From positions 3,957,501-4,021,500 of the forward strand of contig NC_084809.1 of NCBI RefSeq assembly GCF_963583255.1: 64,000 nt of DNA. Direction: 5' to 3'. Below are positions 38,301 to 49,176 of the stretch, piece by piece (the first letter of the stretch is position 1; every line of letters starts with the position of its first letter). The notes under the pieces were generated by a model. That model searched no databases and was not told where the DNA came from. It was given only the letters and a program-made list of their open reading frames with translations. Origin of the DNA: Pyrus communis (lineage: Eukaryota; Streptophyta; Magnoliopsida; Rosales; Rosaceae). Made by a program: the position numbers and the translations under genes.

Positions 38301-41300
38301 TCACATTTTGGTATCTCTTGGCGCATGTAGACCTCAGCCAGCACACTGAAGTAACCATCAGCTATAGCAGCATCGGAGTAATAGCACTGCAACGAAGTAC
38401 AAAATTTGTTCTTAGTTTTTTAATAAAAATGAAATCCTTAATTTTGAGATGTTAACATAAGTTCACAATAAAACAGAGACAATACAGCATACCAACCTAG
38501 AAATCTAGTAAATTATGCAATGCAACTGAAGACCAGTGAGAAGGAGGGCGAAGATTCTCATAGAAGGAGCTATACCCCAACAGACTCAATCTAGCATAGG
38601 TTAATCAGCCTTCAGGGGTGCAGTACATTCTACATATCATATAGTAGGGGCACTGTCCCTCTGGCTCTTTTTATTTGAATAAAATATAATGATATCAGTG
38701 TTCTAAAAAGCCCCGCCTAGGGCCTTTTTAGGCAGTTGTCCACTACCACGATTAAATCCCAAGGTGTTTGAAAAATTAAGAAAGGGTGCCTAGATCTGCC
38801 TAGGTGCCCGTCTAGTCCGCCTAGACCCGCCTACAGTGCCTAGGTCGCGACTCTCCCATAGACAGAAAATAAATAACTTCCAATTTGCATATTATTTTTT
38901 CAATAAATTGTAAGAGACCTGTTGCATAATTGGATACACTCTCAGTATATGCTTGTTCCCATTGTTTTCAATATGTTTTAGTACTTTATAATTTATATGT
39001 CATTCTATTTTGCAGTTTATGTATCCAAAATAATTCTGTATTTTTTAAGTATAAGTAGACATTTATTCATATGTTATATAATAAACTTAATTAAAATAAA
39101 ATAAAAAACAACCTATGCCCTGCCTAGACGCTTAGGTGCTAGGCCCCGGCCTGCCAACGGACTAGCGGCTTTTAGAACCTTGAATGATATAGGAACAGAA
39201 TAAGCAAAGGAGACTTGAGTACCTGATCAATACAAGCAGGAAACAGGTCCAAATTTGTTTGTAATAAATTCTTCAAAGCCAGTTTTGCTAAAGAAACACG
39301 ATGATGACCACCCCTATGCCTATCACGACCACCAGTCCCACGACCTCCTTCTCCTGTGTACTTCGAGTATGATGGAGTTCTTGGGTCAGCTGGTGAGTAC
39401 CCAAATGGAGCCCTAGGTGCTGGCTCAATGAACAAACTGTTTATCCAAGATATAACCCTGCCACTCATCTTCCTTGCATTATCATCAAAGCAAGGCCCGT
39501 ATAAGAGTGAAGCCATAGCATTCATGGAGGCCCACTGGATGGCCTCAACCTGTTCACTAAGTTCTTTGTCAAATGATATTTTGTCCACAGAATCTTTTGA
39601 CCGGGCATTCTGAGAAGACTTATAACGTTCCACCTCACGTCGATAATCACTAACACCTTCTTGGCCCCATGAACTGCCCGTGTCGTCACACCAGGAGAGA
39701 AGAAGATCAAACAGTCGCTTTCTAGTTCTGACATCAAATTTCTCTGATTTTGACTCAACAAATTCAGGGGCTAGTGACCTTAGAACTGATGCAAGTGCAA
39801 AGCGGAGAGGCTGCATATCTTGGAAGTTTTCAGCAGGTGCTGTCAAGATCTGTTTGGTTGTTTCATCAATGAACTTCAGATAGTGTAGACGGAAAACCGG
39901 TTTACGGGCCAGCATGCCAGGCCAAACATTCTCAGCAACAGTACGAAATATATTTGCAATATGGATACGCAGCTCCTCCCGGCGAGCTTTTTGAGTCTGT
40001 AGATTATGTTTAGTCAGATACACTGATAATCAATATCTAACTAATGAAGAACTTAACTAACTGTTGAAGCAAAAAAAAAAAAAAAGGATATTAGTTTTTA
40101 GCTTTTTCATATAATCAGTTTGACGAAACATTTTGCTAATATGAAACAACTCAAAACTGAAAGCTATACAGACAAGAAATCAATTGGAAAATGGATAAAA
40201 TGATCTACTGCTGCCAATGTAATTAATACAAATCTGAGTTGTCGTTAAGTACTGCACAAAATTATAATATTTCCAATTTGTACACAGAACATGAGATAGT
40301 AAATATTTTCATTTTGATGAAATAAAGGGAATTATATTAATTTTTATAAAAGGGATATAATCATATGTTCCAAAAACACCAGAGTAATATAACCAAAACA
40401 GGTATAGACCACACAAATGATTTGCATGCTAGATCAATACCAAGTAACAAAATAATAAGTTTTGGTTACCACTTTTGAAGTTGGCAACATGAATTTTCCC
40501 CTTATGTTAAAGTACAGCAAATCAATACTCTCGAGTACCAAACAATACAGTACATTGGAAATGTCAAAATGCTCAGTCTTCAAATTTTAGCCTTGATTAA
40601 AAGAAATTTGAGGAGTTTATACAGCACCTTCCACTTTGGTTTTGTCTCTGTCTCTAACGAAACCTCATCAATGAAAGATGCAAGTTCAGTAAACATGATT
40701 TCACATGCTTCCAGATGCGAGCGGCCAAGAGTCATTGTTGCTGCATGCTAAATTTAGAAAGGACAAATTTAGTCTACCCAGTTGAAGAGAATCAACAAGC
40801 AGGGAATAATTAATCAAAGAAAAGAGATATGCTTTCTAGTTAAAGCAAACCCTTACAGAGGCAAAAGACCTCAAACTAGTAGCAACAAAACAATAGGATC
40901 CAATTGTACCGGCATTAGAACTGACCCCCCACCACAAATTTGTTGTAATGACAAGAAAACAAGAAAAAGAAAACAAGGACGAGGTACAATAGACATGATT
41001 TGTAACCATGAAAAAATCTTCTTATATCCATATATCAATTTACACATAACAAAATACTGAAATTAAACAATCATCTAGCAAGTACTTACTATATGTGTCT
41101 CAGATCCCGATTTAAGAGACGGAAAAATTAGATGGTAAAGATCTTTGGTTGCAACTATACTACCAGCTTCTCTATTATTTGGTGGACATGAACATACAAA
41201 CATAGCATACATGACCCACTGATCCAGTTTGCTGTCTGCGTCTTGTGACTGATGAGCCTTCCCACCCAACTCAACAGGTGTGATATGAGCCAGACGTTGC

Positions 41301-44300
41301 ACAACCTCTGCCCTGCAAATTAAGAATGTGTTATGACAATCGTGAAATTCGGGTTGACCAGGAAATCCTGATAATTATAAAGTGTTTCAAAGACGTATAA
41401 GATAACTAAACGTAAACAGGAATATACTTACTTTGCTTCATGGACAGATCTTGGGCAAAGTTCAGCAGCGTATTTGACAAGCTCACTAAGACAACGAGCC
41501 CACCTGTTCTTATCAGGGCTCTCAAATATTATAGACTGAAGTGTCACGTCAGGCGGGATAGCATCAGATTCTCGTCTCAAATCAAATGGACGCCCAGAAT
41601 CCCAATAGCAGCTCTGGACGATGTCATCCTGAAACATTAGAAAAAAGATTCATGAATGAAACTCAATAAGATGCACATTTGCAACATTGCAACTCAAATG
41701 GAAAACGGGACAGGGAGAACAAATGAAGATACGGTTAAAGATAGGAAGATAACTCACCCCATGCTCTTCCAACACATCAATAATAAATATTGGTTCAGGT
41801 TCATATTTCAAACTATGATCAGGCTGCGCACATATTGTAAGGTACCGTATATCATTCCTTAAAGCACGTACACACCGCAATAACTCCAGTGCAGTGTGTC
41901 TAATCTGGCTGTCAACAGAACTAAGGAAGATAAGACCGACTGCATCTATCTCTGATGCACGAAACTCAATCAATTCTCCTGCTATATGGAAAGAAGGTTT
42001 CTTAAATCCGTCATTTCGCCCTACGCGTTTTGCATCTTGAGAATCACATTCCAGTCTATCATCAATTAAACATGCTCTCCAAAAACGCATGAGTTCCAAC
42101 AAACGGCCTAACGACGTTTGAATGAGAAGTGGGAATTCATCAGGAAGTCGTAGGATGAAGTTGGCCATCCCTCTCATCACTGCAAAGCGACGATGGGGAA
42201 GGTATCTCACGATCCGGTTCAGTACCTGCACTGCTTCCTCGCGAACACCAGGATCAATGCTTATCCCATGTTGAGGTATTATTTCAGTGATTTTATCACT
42301 TCGTCCCACCTCTTCTATTAGATACGGTATGCATTTCAGCACAGAACGGAATAGATATCCTTGAGACTTTTCCTTGGTTACAGAATCTGGAAAGCATAAA
42401 ATTTATTTAGTGTTGTCATTGCAGCAACATAAGCACAAAGTTCAGCAGTGTGCGCAGATAATGATTACATTATACTTTAGCTAATATTCCATAACTGCAA
42501 TAAAAACATTTAGTATCTTAGCAAAATGAGAATGGCAGGCAGGAATGTTGATAAAAAGCCCGCACAACAGTAAAACTACTGGTTGGCCTAGTAAGGTAGA
42601 GAAAACTTCAATGGTTTGCTGTGTGCAGTGACATGTAGAGAGAGAGAGAGAGAGAGAGAATCAATTGTGTATTTGACAAGCTCAGTAAGACAGTGAGCCC
42701 AACACAACACGGATTATAAACAACATATAAAACTGACAGCATTGAAATTTAATTAGCATATCAATGCAAAAATGAAAAGAGAAACCTACTATATTATATG
42801 TAAATAAAAATTCGATTCCTTCACTATTGTCAGTGCTTAGTATTAGTAAAGAAAATACCTATGGTGGTCTTTGAAGACGTCAAAAGAGCCTGACTATAGG
42901 TTCTATGGCAAGACCTCAAAATTGACTCGATTGCAGCCTTCACTTTTGGAATATAATGGCCAATATCATGACCTGTTGTATGTAAGAAAACTTAAATGAG
43001 GATCAGTTGAAAACTTCAGCTACTAGAATATGATTACAAGCATATGACTGAACCTTTGAATATGTCCAAGCCGACATGCGGACTTGAAGGTGACATTACA
43101 ATGGCGAGCAAAGCACGGAGACCAATAACCTTTCCTTCACTAGGACTATCTTGTTTCAGTAGTTCCAGTATCATATGGTTCATGGCAAAATCAAGGTTAT
43201 GTTCTGCTATAGTCACACAGAACTCCACAAGTTTATCATGTTGGACATCCTGAGTAAGCATTCCTTTCTTCAGAACTGTTAAGAGTTGTGAGGTTACACT
43301 GTCTAAGTAATCCCATGTACGATTATGTGACTGGCCTGATGCGTGGACGCTCAAGTAAAACCTCAAAACTCGATGAAGACAGTCCAAAGCCATGAAACGA
43401 TGGGTCTTGTCCTGAATGAATAAAGTACATAATGTCATACAACTTACACATGAAATGGAAAGCTACAAGGATATGGCCCCCACCCCTCAAAAATGAACAT
43501 GATAAGAAAACATGATTGGATCTGGAAAATACAACCAATTAACCAAATACAGGCTTTATTGTCCCCTACACCATTTGTTTCTTGAACTTACTCTGAGAAG
43601 CTTGTAGAGTTGATCCATGTGAGGGCTTAAGTTGTGGATGAAAAATGTATCATCACCAAGACAGAGAAGAAGAGTTACCAAAGGGTAACCAACCTGACAA
43701 AAGTTGTTTACATAAAATTAAAATGAAAACCACAAACATGCAAGGGGGGGGGGGGGGATGTAATAGACAGCACTAGCTTTACAAAACATGCATATTTAAC
43801 AATAATGGCAAAGGGGGAAAAGAGTAACGGTTGACCTGTCCCCATAACTGGAAATAAAAACATCAAACACCAACCACACCATCTAAAAGCAATCATTTAA
43901 GCCAAACTTCATCAGAAAAACTACAGCTACAAAAAAAAAAAAAAATGGAGGACCCTTTTAGAGGAGTACTTGTAATTCTAGAATATAATCAAGTGAAACT
44001 CCAAATACCAAATGATGCCTCTGTAAAAGTGGGCACGTGAACTTATCATGAACAAACTGCCCCACTAGCGCCGACAAGTAATTCAGCTTCAAGATGAGAT
44101 ATTCATAATACAATTCCAGGACTACCATGATAGTCTGTATAGCCATATAAACTATTACTCGCTGTATATGGTATCAAATTCTTTTTCTGTTTCTTTTTTG
44201 AATTCTATACCAAAATCAAATGGAGGCTACAGTAAAGTGCAAAGGGGTAGCTTTCTCCATGAAAAGTGAAAGCACTATGAATGTTATTTTGCACATTTTA

Positions 44301-47300
44301 GATATTGGAAAACCAAAATCAGAAACAGATAAAAAAGAGGTAAAAGAGCAAGGTCAACTTACAGCAATATGTTTGCTCTGTTTATCCATCCAATGCATGA
44401 GCTGTCCTCTTATCCGCCCAACAGCTTCATGCCAGAGTGTGAGTGCAGGATCTACACCTAAAGGTGGCCACTGGCTTTTTCCACCATCTGCCAAAGGTGC
44501 TAGGATATTTGAAAGCATATTGCATAGAGCATGATGGAGCTCACTTTTGCGTTTATGTGGTGCACGATTGAGAGGGTTTGCTTTTGCCACAAAGGAAGCA
44601 GATGCATTCAGTCCACCCTCAGTTTTTACCTGACAATTACTTTAGTTATAGAGTAGTCCAAATATCATTTTTCCTATATGACTGCTACTATCCACATACC
44701 CCAAGTTTCAAGTAGCGCATTCCATTAATGATACTGAGCGTTTCACTTCGCGCAACACTAGTGTCAACTCGACGAATACTGAGTTCCATGAAAAAGCGCT
44801 CAGTGACCGAGCTAAACCTGAACACCATAATCAGTATATAACATTAAGTAAACTTGTAGTTAATCATATTGGATAGGTAAATGTAAATAAGATGCCAGAT
44901 TGCCTAAAATTGGTCAGAACGTAGATTATCAAATAATACTGAACGAGTTAATATACACCCAACCTCACAAATGACAGATGATAAAATTAAAGAAAACTAT
45001 ATGAAATTTGATAGAAAATGCTAGTGCATTACCTATCTACTACCTATGCAGCCTAAATCAAATATACCACAAAACAAGAGTATTAAAAGATACAAAATCA
45101 TCAAAATAACAGATTTCAAATCCAATTTAATAATGAAGAACATTTTAATATCATTTTACAATTCTCTTCTTTGTCTTCTTTCTTTTCCTTTACGAGTGAG
45201 AGGGGGAAGGGGGTGAGGGAGTTTGTTGATATTCAGTCACCTGATGCGAGACAAGGCACCCAAGAGCTGAGCAACTAAGTCCAGAAGAAGTCCTCGCAGA
45301 TCAACCAATGAAGGATATTCAACCTGACTAACAACCCTGCAATAACAATATAGTGAATTGCAACCCAAAAAATAAAGCTTCTAATGTGGTTTACTTGTAT
45401 AAACTTTTCAGATATGTGTTTACGTCTCTTCGAATTGGAGTTGTTTACCGAATTGGAGTTAGTTTCTCAATTGGAGTAGGATTTCTACCTAGATTCCAAT
45501 TAGGATTAATAATCCTTATTGAAGAAGACCTTTATTATGTCTATATAAAGGGGCTATTGTACTAGTTTTGATTTGGAGGGAGCAAAACAATAAATTGTAT
45601 ACCACTCAAGGGATTAGGGTGAGAGAATATTGTAAAGTGTGTGCGAGAGAAAAGAAAAGAGATAGTGTATTTCTTGTTCTTGTTCTTTCAGGTTTTTCGT
45701 CAAGTCCTAGTTCTAGAGATTTGGCAAGATTATTGGTTGTACTCATTATTGCCGAACCATGTAAATTCTTGGTGTTATTTATCATGGTTATGTTTTCGAT
45801 TTACGGAGTTTGTTCTATTTTTCCCATTCTTAAATGCGATATTCTCAACAAGTGGTATTGGAGCCAGGTTTGGCTGATATCCGTTTAGAATGGAGGGTGC
45901 AACCCGCTTTAATTGGGTTCCGTGGAAATCAAGAGGACGACATGCTTTACTGAAGGTGTTAAGAGCAAGCTAGCAAGTATGTCTAATGCTGATTGAACCA
46001 AGATGAAGATAAACGTTGTTTTCTGGCAAAGAAGTCTATAATTGCCTTTGCCAATGACGATGGTAGTTCTGATCAGGGGGAGCCTGGTCAAGAGAAGTTT
46101 GGTCAAGTGAATTTTGGTCAAAAGATGTTCGATCACATGTAGTCTGGTCATGGGTATTGCAATCAGAGGGAGCCTGGTCAAGAGAAGTCTAATCAAGAGG
46201 GTCTTGGTTAATGAGTAGTTCGATCAGGGGGAGCTTGGTTATGGGTAATTCAATCAGGGGGAGTCTGGTCATGAAATGTTTGATCAATGGGAGTTTGGTC
46301 AAGAGGAGTAATCCTATTTTTTGGTATACCTTCCTCATGGTCTAGAGGGGGAGATTGTTAGGTTTTTCCAGCCCATGATAAGTTGTCCTAAGTCCATAAG
46401 GAATTATAGTCTTAGAGGATTAAATTGTTTTCCCAATTGGAGTTGTTTACCCAATTGGAGTTAGTTTCTCAATTGGAATAGGATTTATACCCATATTCCA
46501 ATTAGGATTAATAATCCTTATTGAAGAAGACCTTTATTATGTCTATATAAAGGGGCTATTATACTAGTTTTCAATTGGAGGGAGCAAAACAATAAATTGT
46601 ATACCACTCAAGGGATTAGAGTGAGAGAATATTGTAAAGTGTGTGCGAGAGAAAAGAAAAGAGATAGTGTATTTCTTGTTCTTGTTCTTTCAGGGTTTTT
46701 GTCAAGTCCTAGTTCTAGAGATTTGGCAAAGATTGTTGGTTGTACTCATTATTGATACCGTGGACGTAGGCACATAATGCCGAACCACGTAAATTCTTGG
46801 TGTTATTTATCTTGGTTATTTGGTTTCGATTTCCGGAGTTTGTTCTATTTTTCCCATTCTTAAATGCGACATTCTCAACAAATACGGCTGTAGGGAATTT
46901 CAGCTCTCTGACTCAGATCACTAGTAAATAGCTATAGCAGTGTCCTGTCCTAAAATCGTATCATCCCAAAGGCATCATTCTTGATTAAATTCTATGCTAA
47001 AACTCCCTCAACTAAAATAAAGAACAACCAGTACTATCCAGTTAATCAGTCACCTTTCATTTTCATAGCCAGGGTATAAGGTTAAATGTTTAGATCCAAA
47101 CAACATCCTGGTACTCAAATTTTATTATAACTTTTGTATCATAAGTCAGAACCAACAAAGAACTGAGGCAAACTTCAAAAAGATCTGCATCCTTTTCTCT
47201 TTCCTGATTAGAAGAAAAAAAAATCCAGAACAAATACTCCATGCATATAGCAAATTTATGGTAAAGGTATGACAAATACAAGAGAAATGGGAAAAGCATC

Positions 47301-48772
47301 CGCACGATGAAGCATATAACAGACACAAAAATTAAGCCACGACATATATCCAAGAAGTTCCAACAACCAACTATAGCTTTACCTGTCAGCATTGATCAGC
47401 CAGTCAAACACAAAATTTTCAAGCCCAGACCAAAGATTTTCTGCATAAAAATCAAAGCTTGTGTTATTTCACTGAATAATACAACTTCGCAAGCCTCAAG
47501 GTAAAATAAAATACCAATGAAATGAACTACCTGTAAGTCCCTCTTGTGGACAACACTCAACAAAGCGAATACATGCTGAGCAAAAAATGCACTCCACCGC
47601 AAGCTGAGCTTCGGTAAACATAGCATGAAAGTTATAACTAATGAAGCAGACTGTCCAATCATAAATACATGACGAAAATAATGGAAAAGGTCATAAACTT
47701 TGATACTGTAGTTTCTATACTACGCAAACTGATCTTCATACAAACCTTTCTTTGGAATGTAGATGCGTCATTTGCACCTTTTGGTGATTCACTGAAACAG
47801 AAGATTTCCATGTTAAAAGAAACGGCTAGGCCAAAAACAATGAATAACTCGGATCAACAAAAATGCTTTGACATATTGTAGCTGTACCCATGCCATTATA
47901 TACAAGATGTTAGGATAAAGGCATCGAATCCAGAACAACTGAGGAGAACAAAGAATAACACATCTGCGGAAAAGGAAGAAACCCACCCTTCTCTCCATTT
48001 TAGAAGAGCTTCTAAAAGAGGTATTGGCGTATGCCGCGCTACCATAGCTAATGAATCCAGCACTTGCTCATAAGCAGGGTCAGATGGTCGGAGATATTGC
48101 CCATCCTGTAAGTTCCTCACATAACAAAAAGAGAAGAAAAAAAAATTCAATCGTAAGATGAATGCCAACCCATCATAGCAATACAAACATTCACTAAACT
48201 ACAAAGGCATTAACTCATCGGGTGAAAGATATCGACAATGTCCAGCAACAAATGGCAAAGTCTGTACCAGTTCTACATAAATAGAGGACCTTGGAAGGCA
48301 TTAGGAGCCTAAGACAAAACCTTGCAACTACTTTTAACTTCTTCATCATGGTTAATTACTCTTTCCTCAACTAACGTTTGGCAATCATGTTTAGGAAGAT
48401 TACTAAGCAACAAATGACCGCCCTAAGTAACTCTATCAAGTTGCTCAAGCCGAATACGAAATTACACTAAAGCCAAAGCATGCTAGAAACAATGGAATCA
48501 AATATGAAGTGAAAGTATAAAATCAAGTAGACCAAATATCTTTATCGACGACGAAAGATTGCTAATTTCACACACAGAGCTACATAGATACGCATACTGA
48601 GAGCTCAAAAACCTAAATTCAATCAAACATGTGAAAATTTGCAGAATTTCAACTGGATTCAAATCAGAAAACGGACCTGAGCTTGAGCAGTCTCAATACG
48701 ACGCCGTGCGAGAGGAAGAAACCGCTGGAGCAAGGCGTCGACGATAAGCTTCGCGGCGCTTCCCGCCTTCAT
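35318..48772 (-). CDS. FRY: Furry homologue / cell morphogenesis protein PAG1 (MOR2-PAG1 domains)
   Basis: Very large ARM/HEAT-repeat scaffold related to Drosophila Furry and yeast Tao3/Mor2, which organise NDR-kinase signalling and polarised growth. Seventeen exons: 48772-48677, 48105-47987, 47791-47746, 47603-47531, 47440-47383, 45336-45241, 44817-44700, 44629-44363, 43693-43592, 43411-43054, 42972-42859, 42386-41758, 41628-41432, 41312-41090, 40747-40628, 39996-39223, 38386-35318. They join with consistent phases to 2,152 aa, about the length of the Arabidopsis homologue At5g15680. It starts [20 protein letters not shown]. Most of the chain is helical-repeat sequence; a Gly/Arg-rich loop ([15 protein letters not shown]) lies near residue 1110 and a Ser/Gly-rich linker near 1440-1500. 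The last exon alone encodes 1,022 residues, ending [10 protein letters not shown]. Introns 5 and 16 contain transposable elements. Confidence 0.95.
38696..39182. mobile_element. 487-bp hAT-like non-autonomous element in Furry intron 16
   Basis: Ends are short inverted repeats: left CAGTGTTCTAAAAAGCC, right (reverse complement) CAAGGTTCTAAAAGCC. Flanked by identical AATGATAT at 38688-38695 and 39183-39190. The interior is rich in GCCTAGG/CCGCCTAG motifs near both ends and AT-rich in the middle, with no open frame. The CA-G-G start and 8-bp duplication point to hAT. Confidence 0.88.
42637..42659. repeat. (AG)n microsatellite in Furry intron 11
   Basis: Uninterrupted AG run of about 23 bases. 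It directly precedes the duplicated exon-13 fragment at 42669-42701. Confidence 0.93.
42669..42701 (-). repeat. Duplicated fragment of Furry exon 13 inside intron 11
   Basis: This 33-base intronic segment matches exon 13 bases 41470-41502 at about 30 of 33 positions in the same orientation, sharing GTATTTGACAAGCTCA and GAGCCCA. It lies in the intron between exons 11 and 12, about 1.2 kb from the source. Confidence 0.8.
43744..43757. repeat. G14 homopolymer in Furry intron 8
   Basis: Run of fourteen G on the plus strand (C14 in the Furry transcript). Such long G runs are rare in plant introns and are error-prone in sequencing. Confidence 0.9.
45431..46880. mobile_element. Non-autonomous (TRIM-like, Copia-type) LTR retroelement in Furry intron 5
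   Basis: Two direct repeats flank a ~505-bp interior. The 3' LTR is 46356-46880, beginning TGTTAGGTTTTTCC and ending ATTCTCAACA. The 5' LTR copy is 45431-45850, ending in the same ATTCTCAACA. It lacks the first ~76 bases of the 3' LTR and about 27 bases internally. Directly after the 5' LTR is TGGTATTGGAGCCAGGT, which differs at two positions from the initiator-tRNA-Met primer site TGGTATCAGAGCCAGGT. A polypurine tract, AGAGGGGGAGA, directly precedes the 3' LTR. No gag or pol coding capacity is present, so movement would need proteins from elsewhere. The missing 5' end removes the target duplication. Confidence 0.85.
46067..46303. repeat. Tandem GATCAGGGGGAG..TGGTCA array inside the LTR element
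   Basis: About ten degenerate units of roughly 20-25 bp with consensus near GATCAGGGGGAGCCTGGTCA fill the interior of the LTR element upstream of its polypurine tract. The units themselves resemble polypurine tracts. Confidence 0.8.
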
Positions 48773-49176
48773 TTTTCACTCTACGACTCCTTTGTCTCCG
48801 CTGCCAACTCAGCTCTGACCCCACTCCGCCGGCATTCGCTCCCCCGCCCAATTCGAAACCCTAAAAGAGGCAGAAATTGGGAAATTGGGAACGTGATTTT
48901 GGAGCGAAGGAAAACGAGATCGTTTGATCGGAAAAAACTGTACGGACAAGAACAAGAGCAAAAGAAATAAACTTTTCCAAATAACACTCTTTTTTTCTTG
49001 TTTTCCCAATAGTAATTTCTCCATCTTCTGAGGGGTGTTTTTGTAATTATGTACTCCCTTTCTGGTTTGTGGGCTAATAATTGGGCCTAATTCTAGTTTG
49101 GTAAACTTAAAAGAGAGATTAAAACCAACAATTTTCCCACTTCTCAAATGGAGGAGGTTTGAATTAAACACACATT
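48773..49176. other. Upstream region of the Furry gene
   Basis: Presumed leader and promoter of the minus-strand Furry gene, ending at the stop of the PPR pseudogene. No TATA box is evident. No separate gene recognised. Confidence 0.5.
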
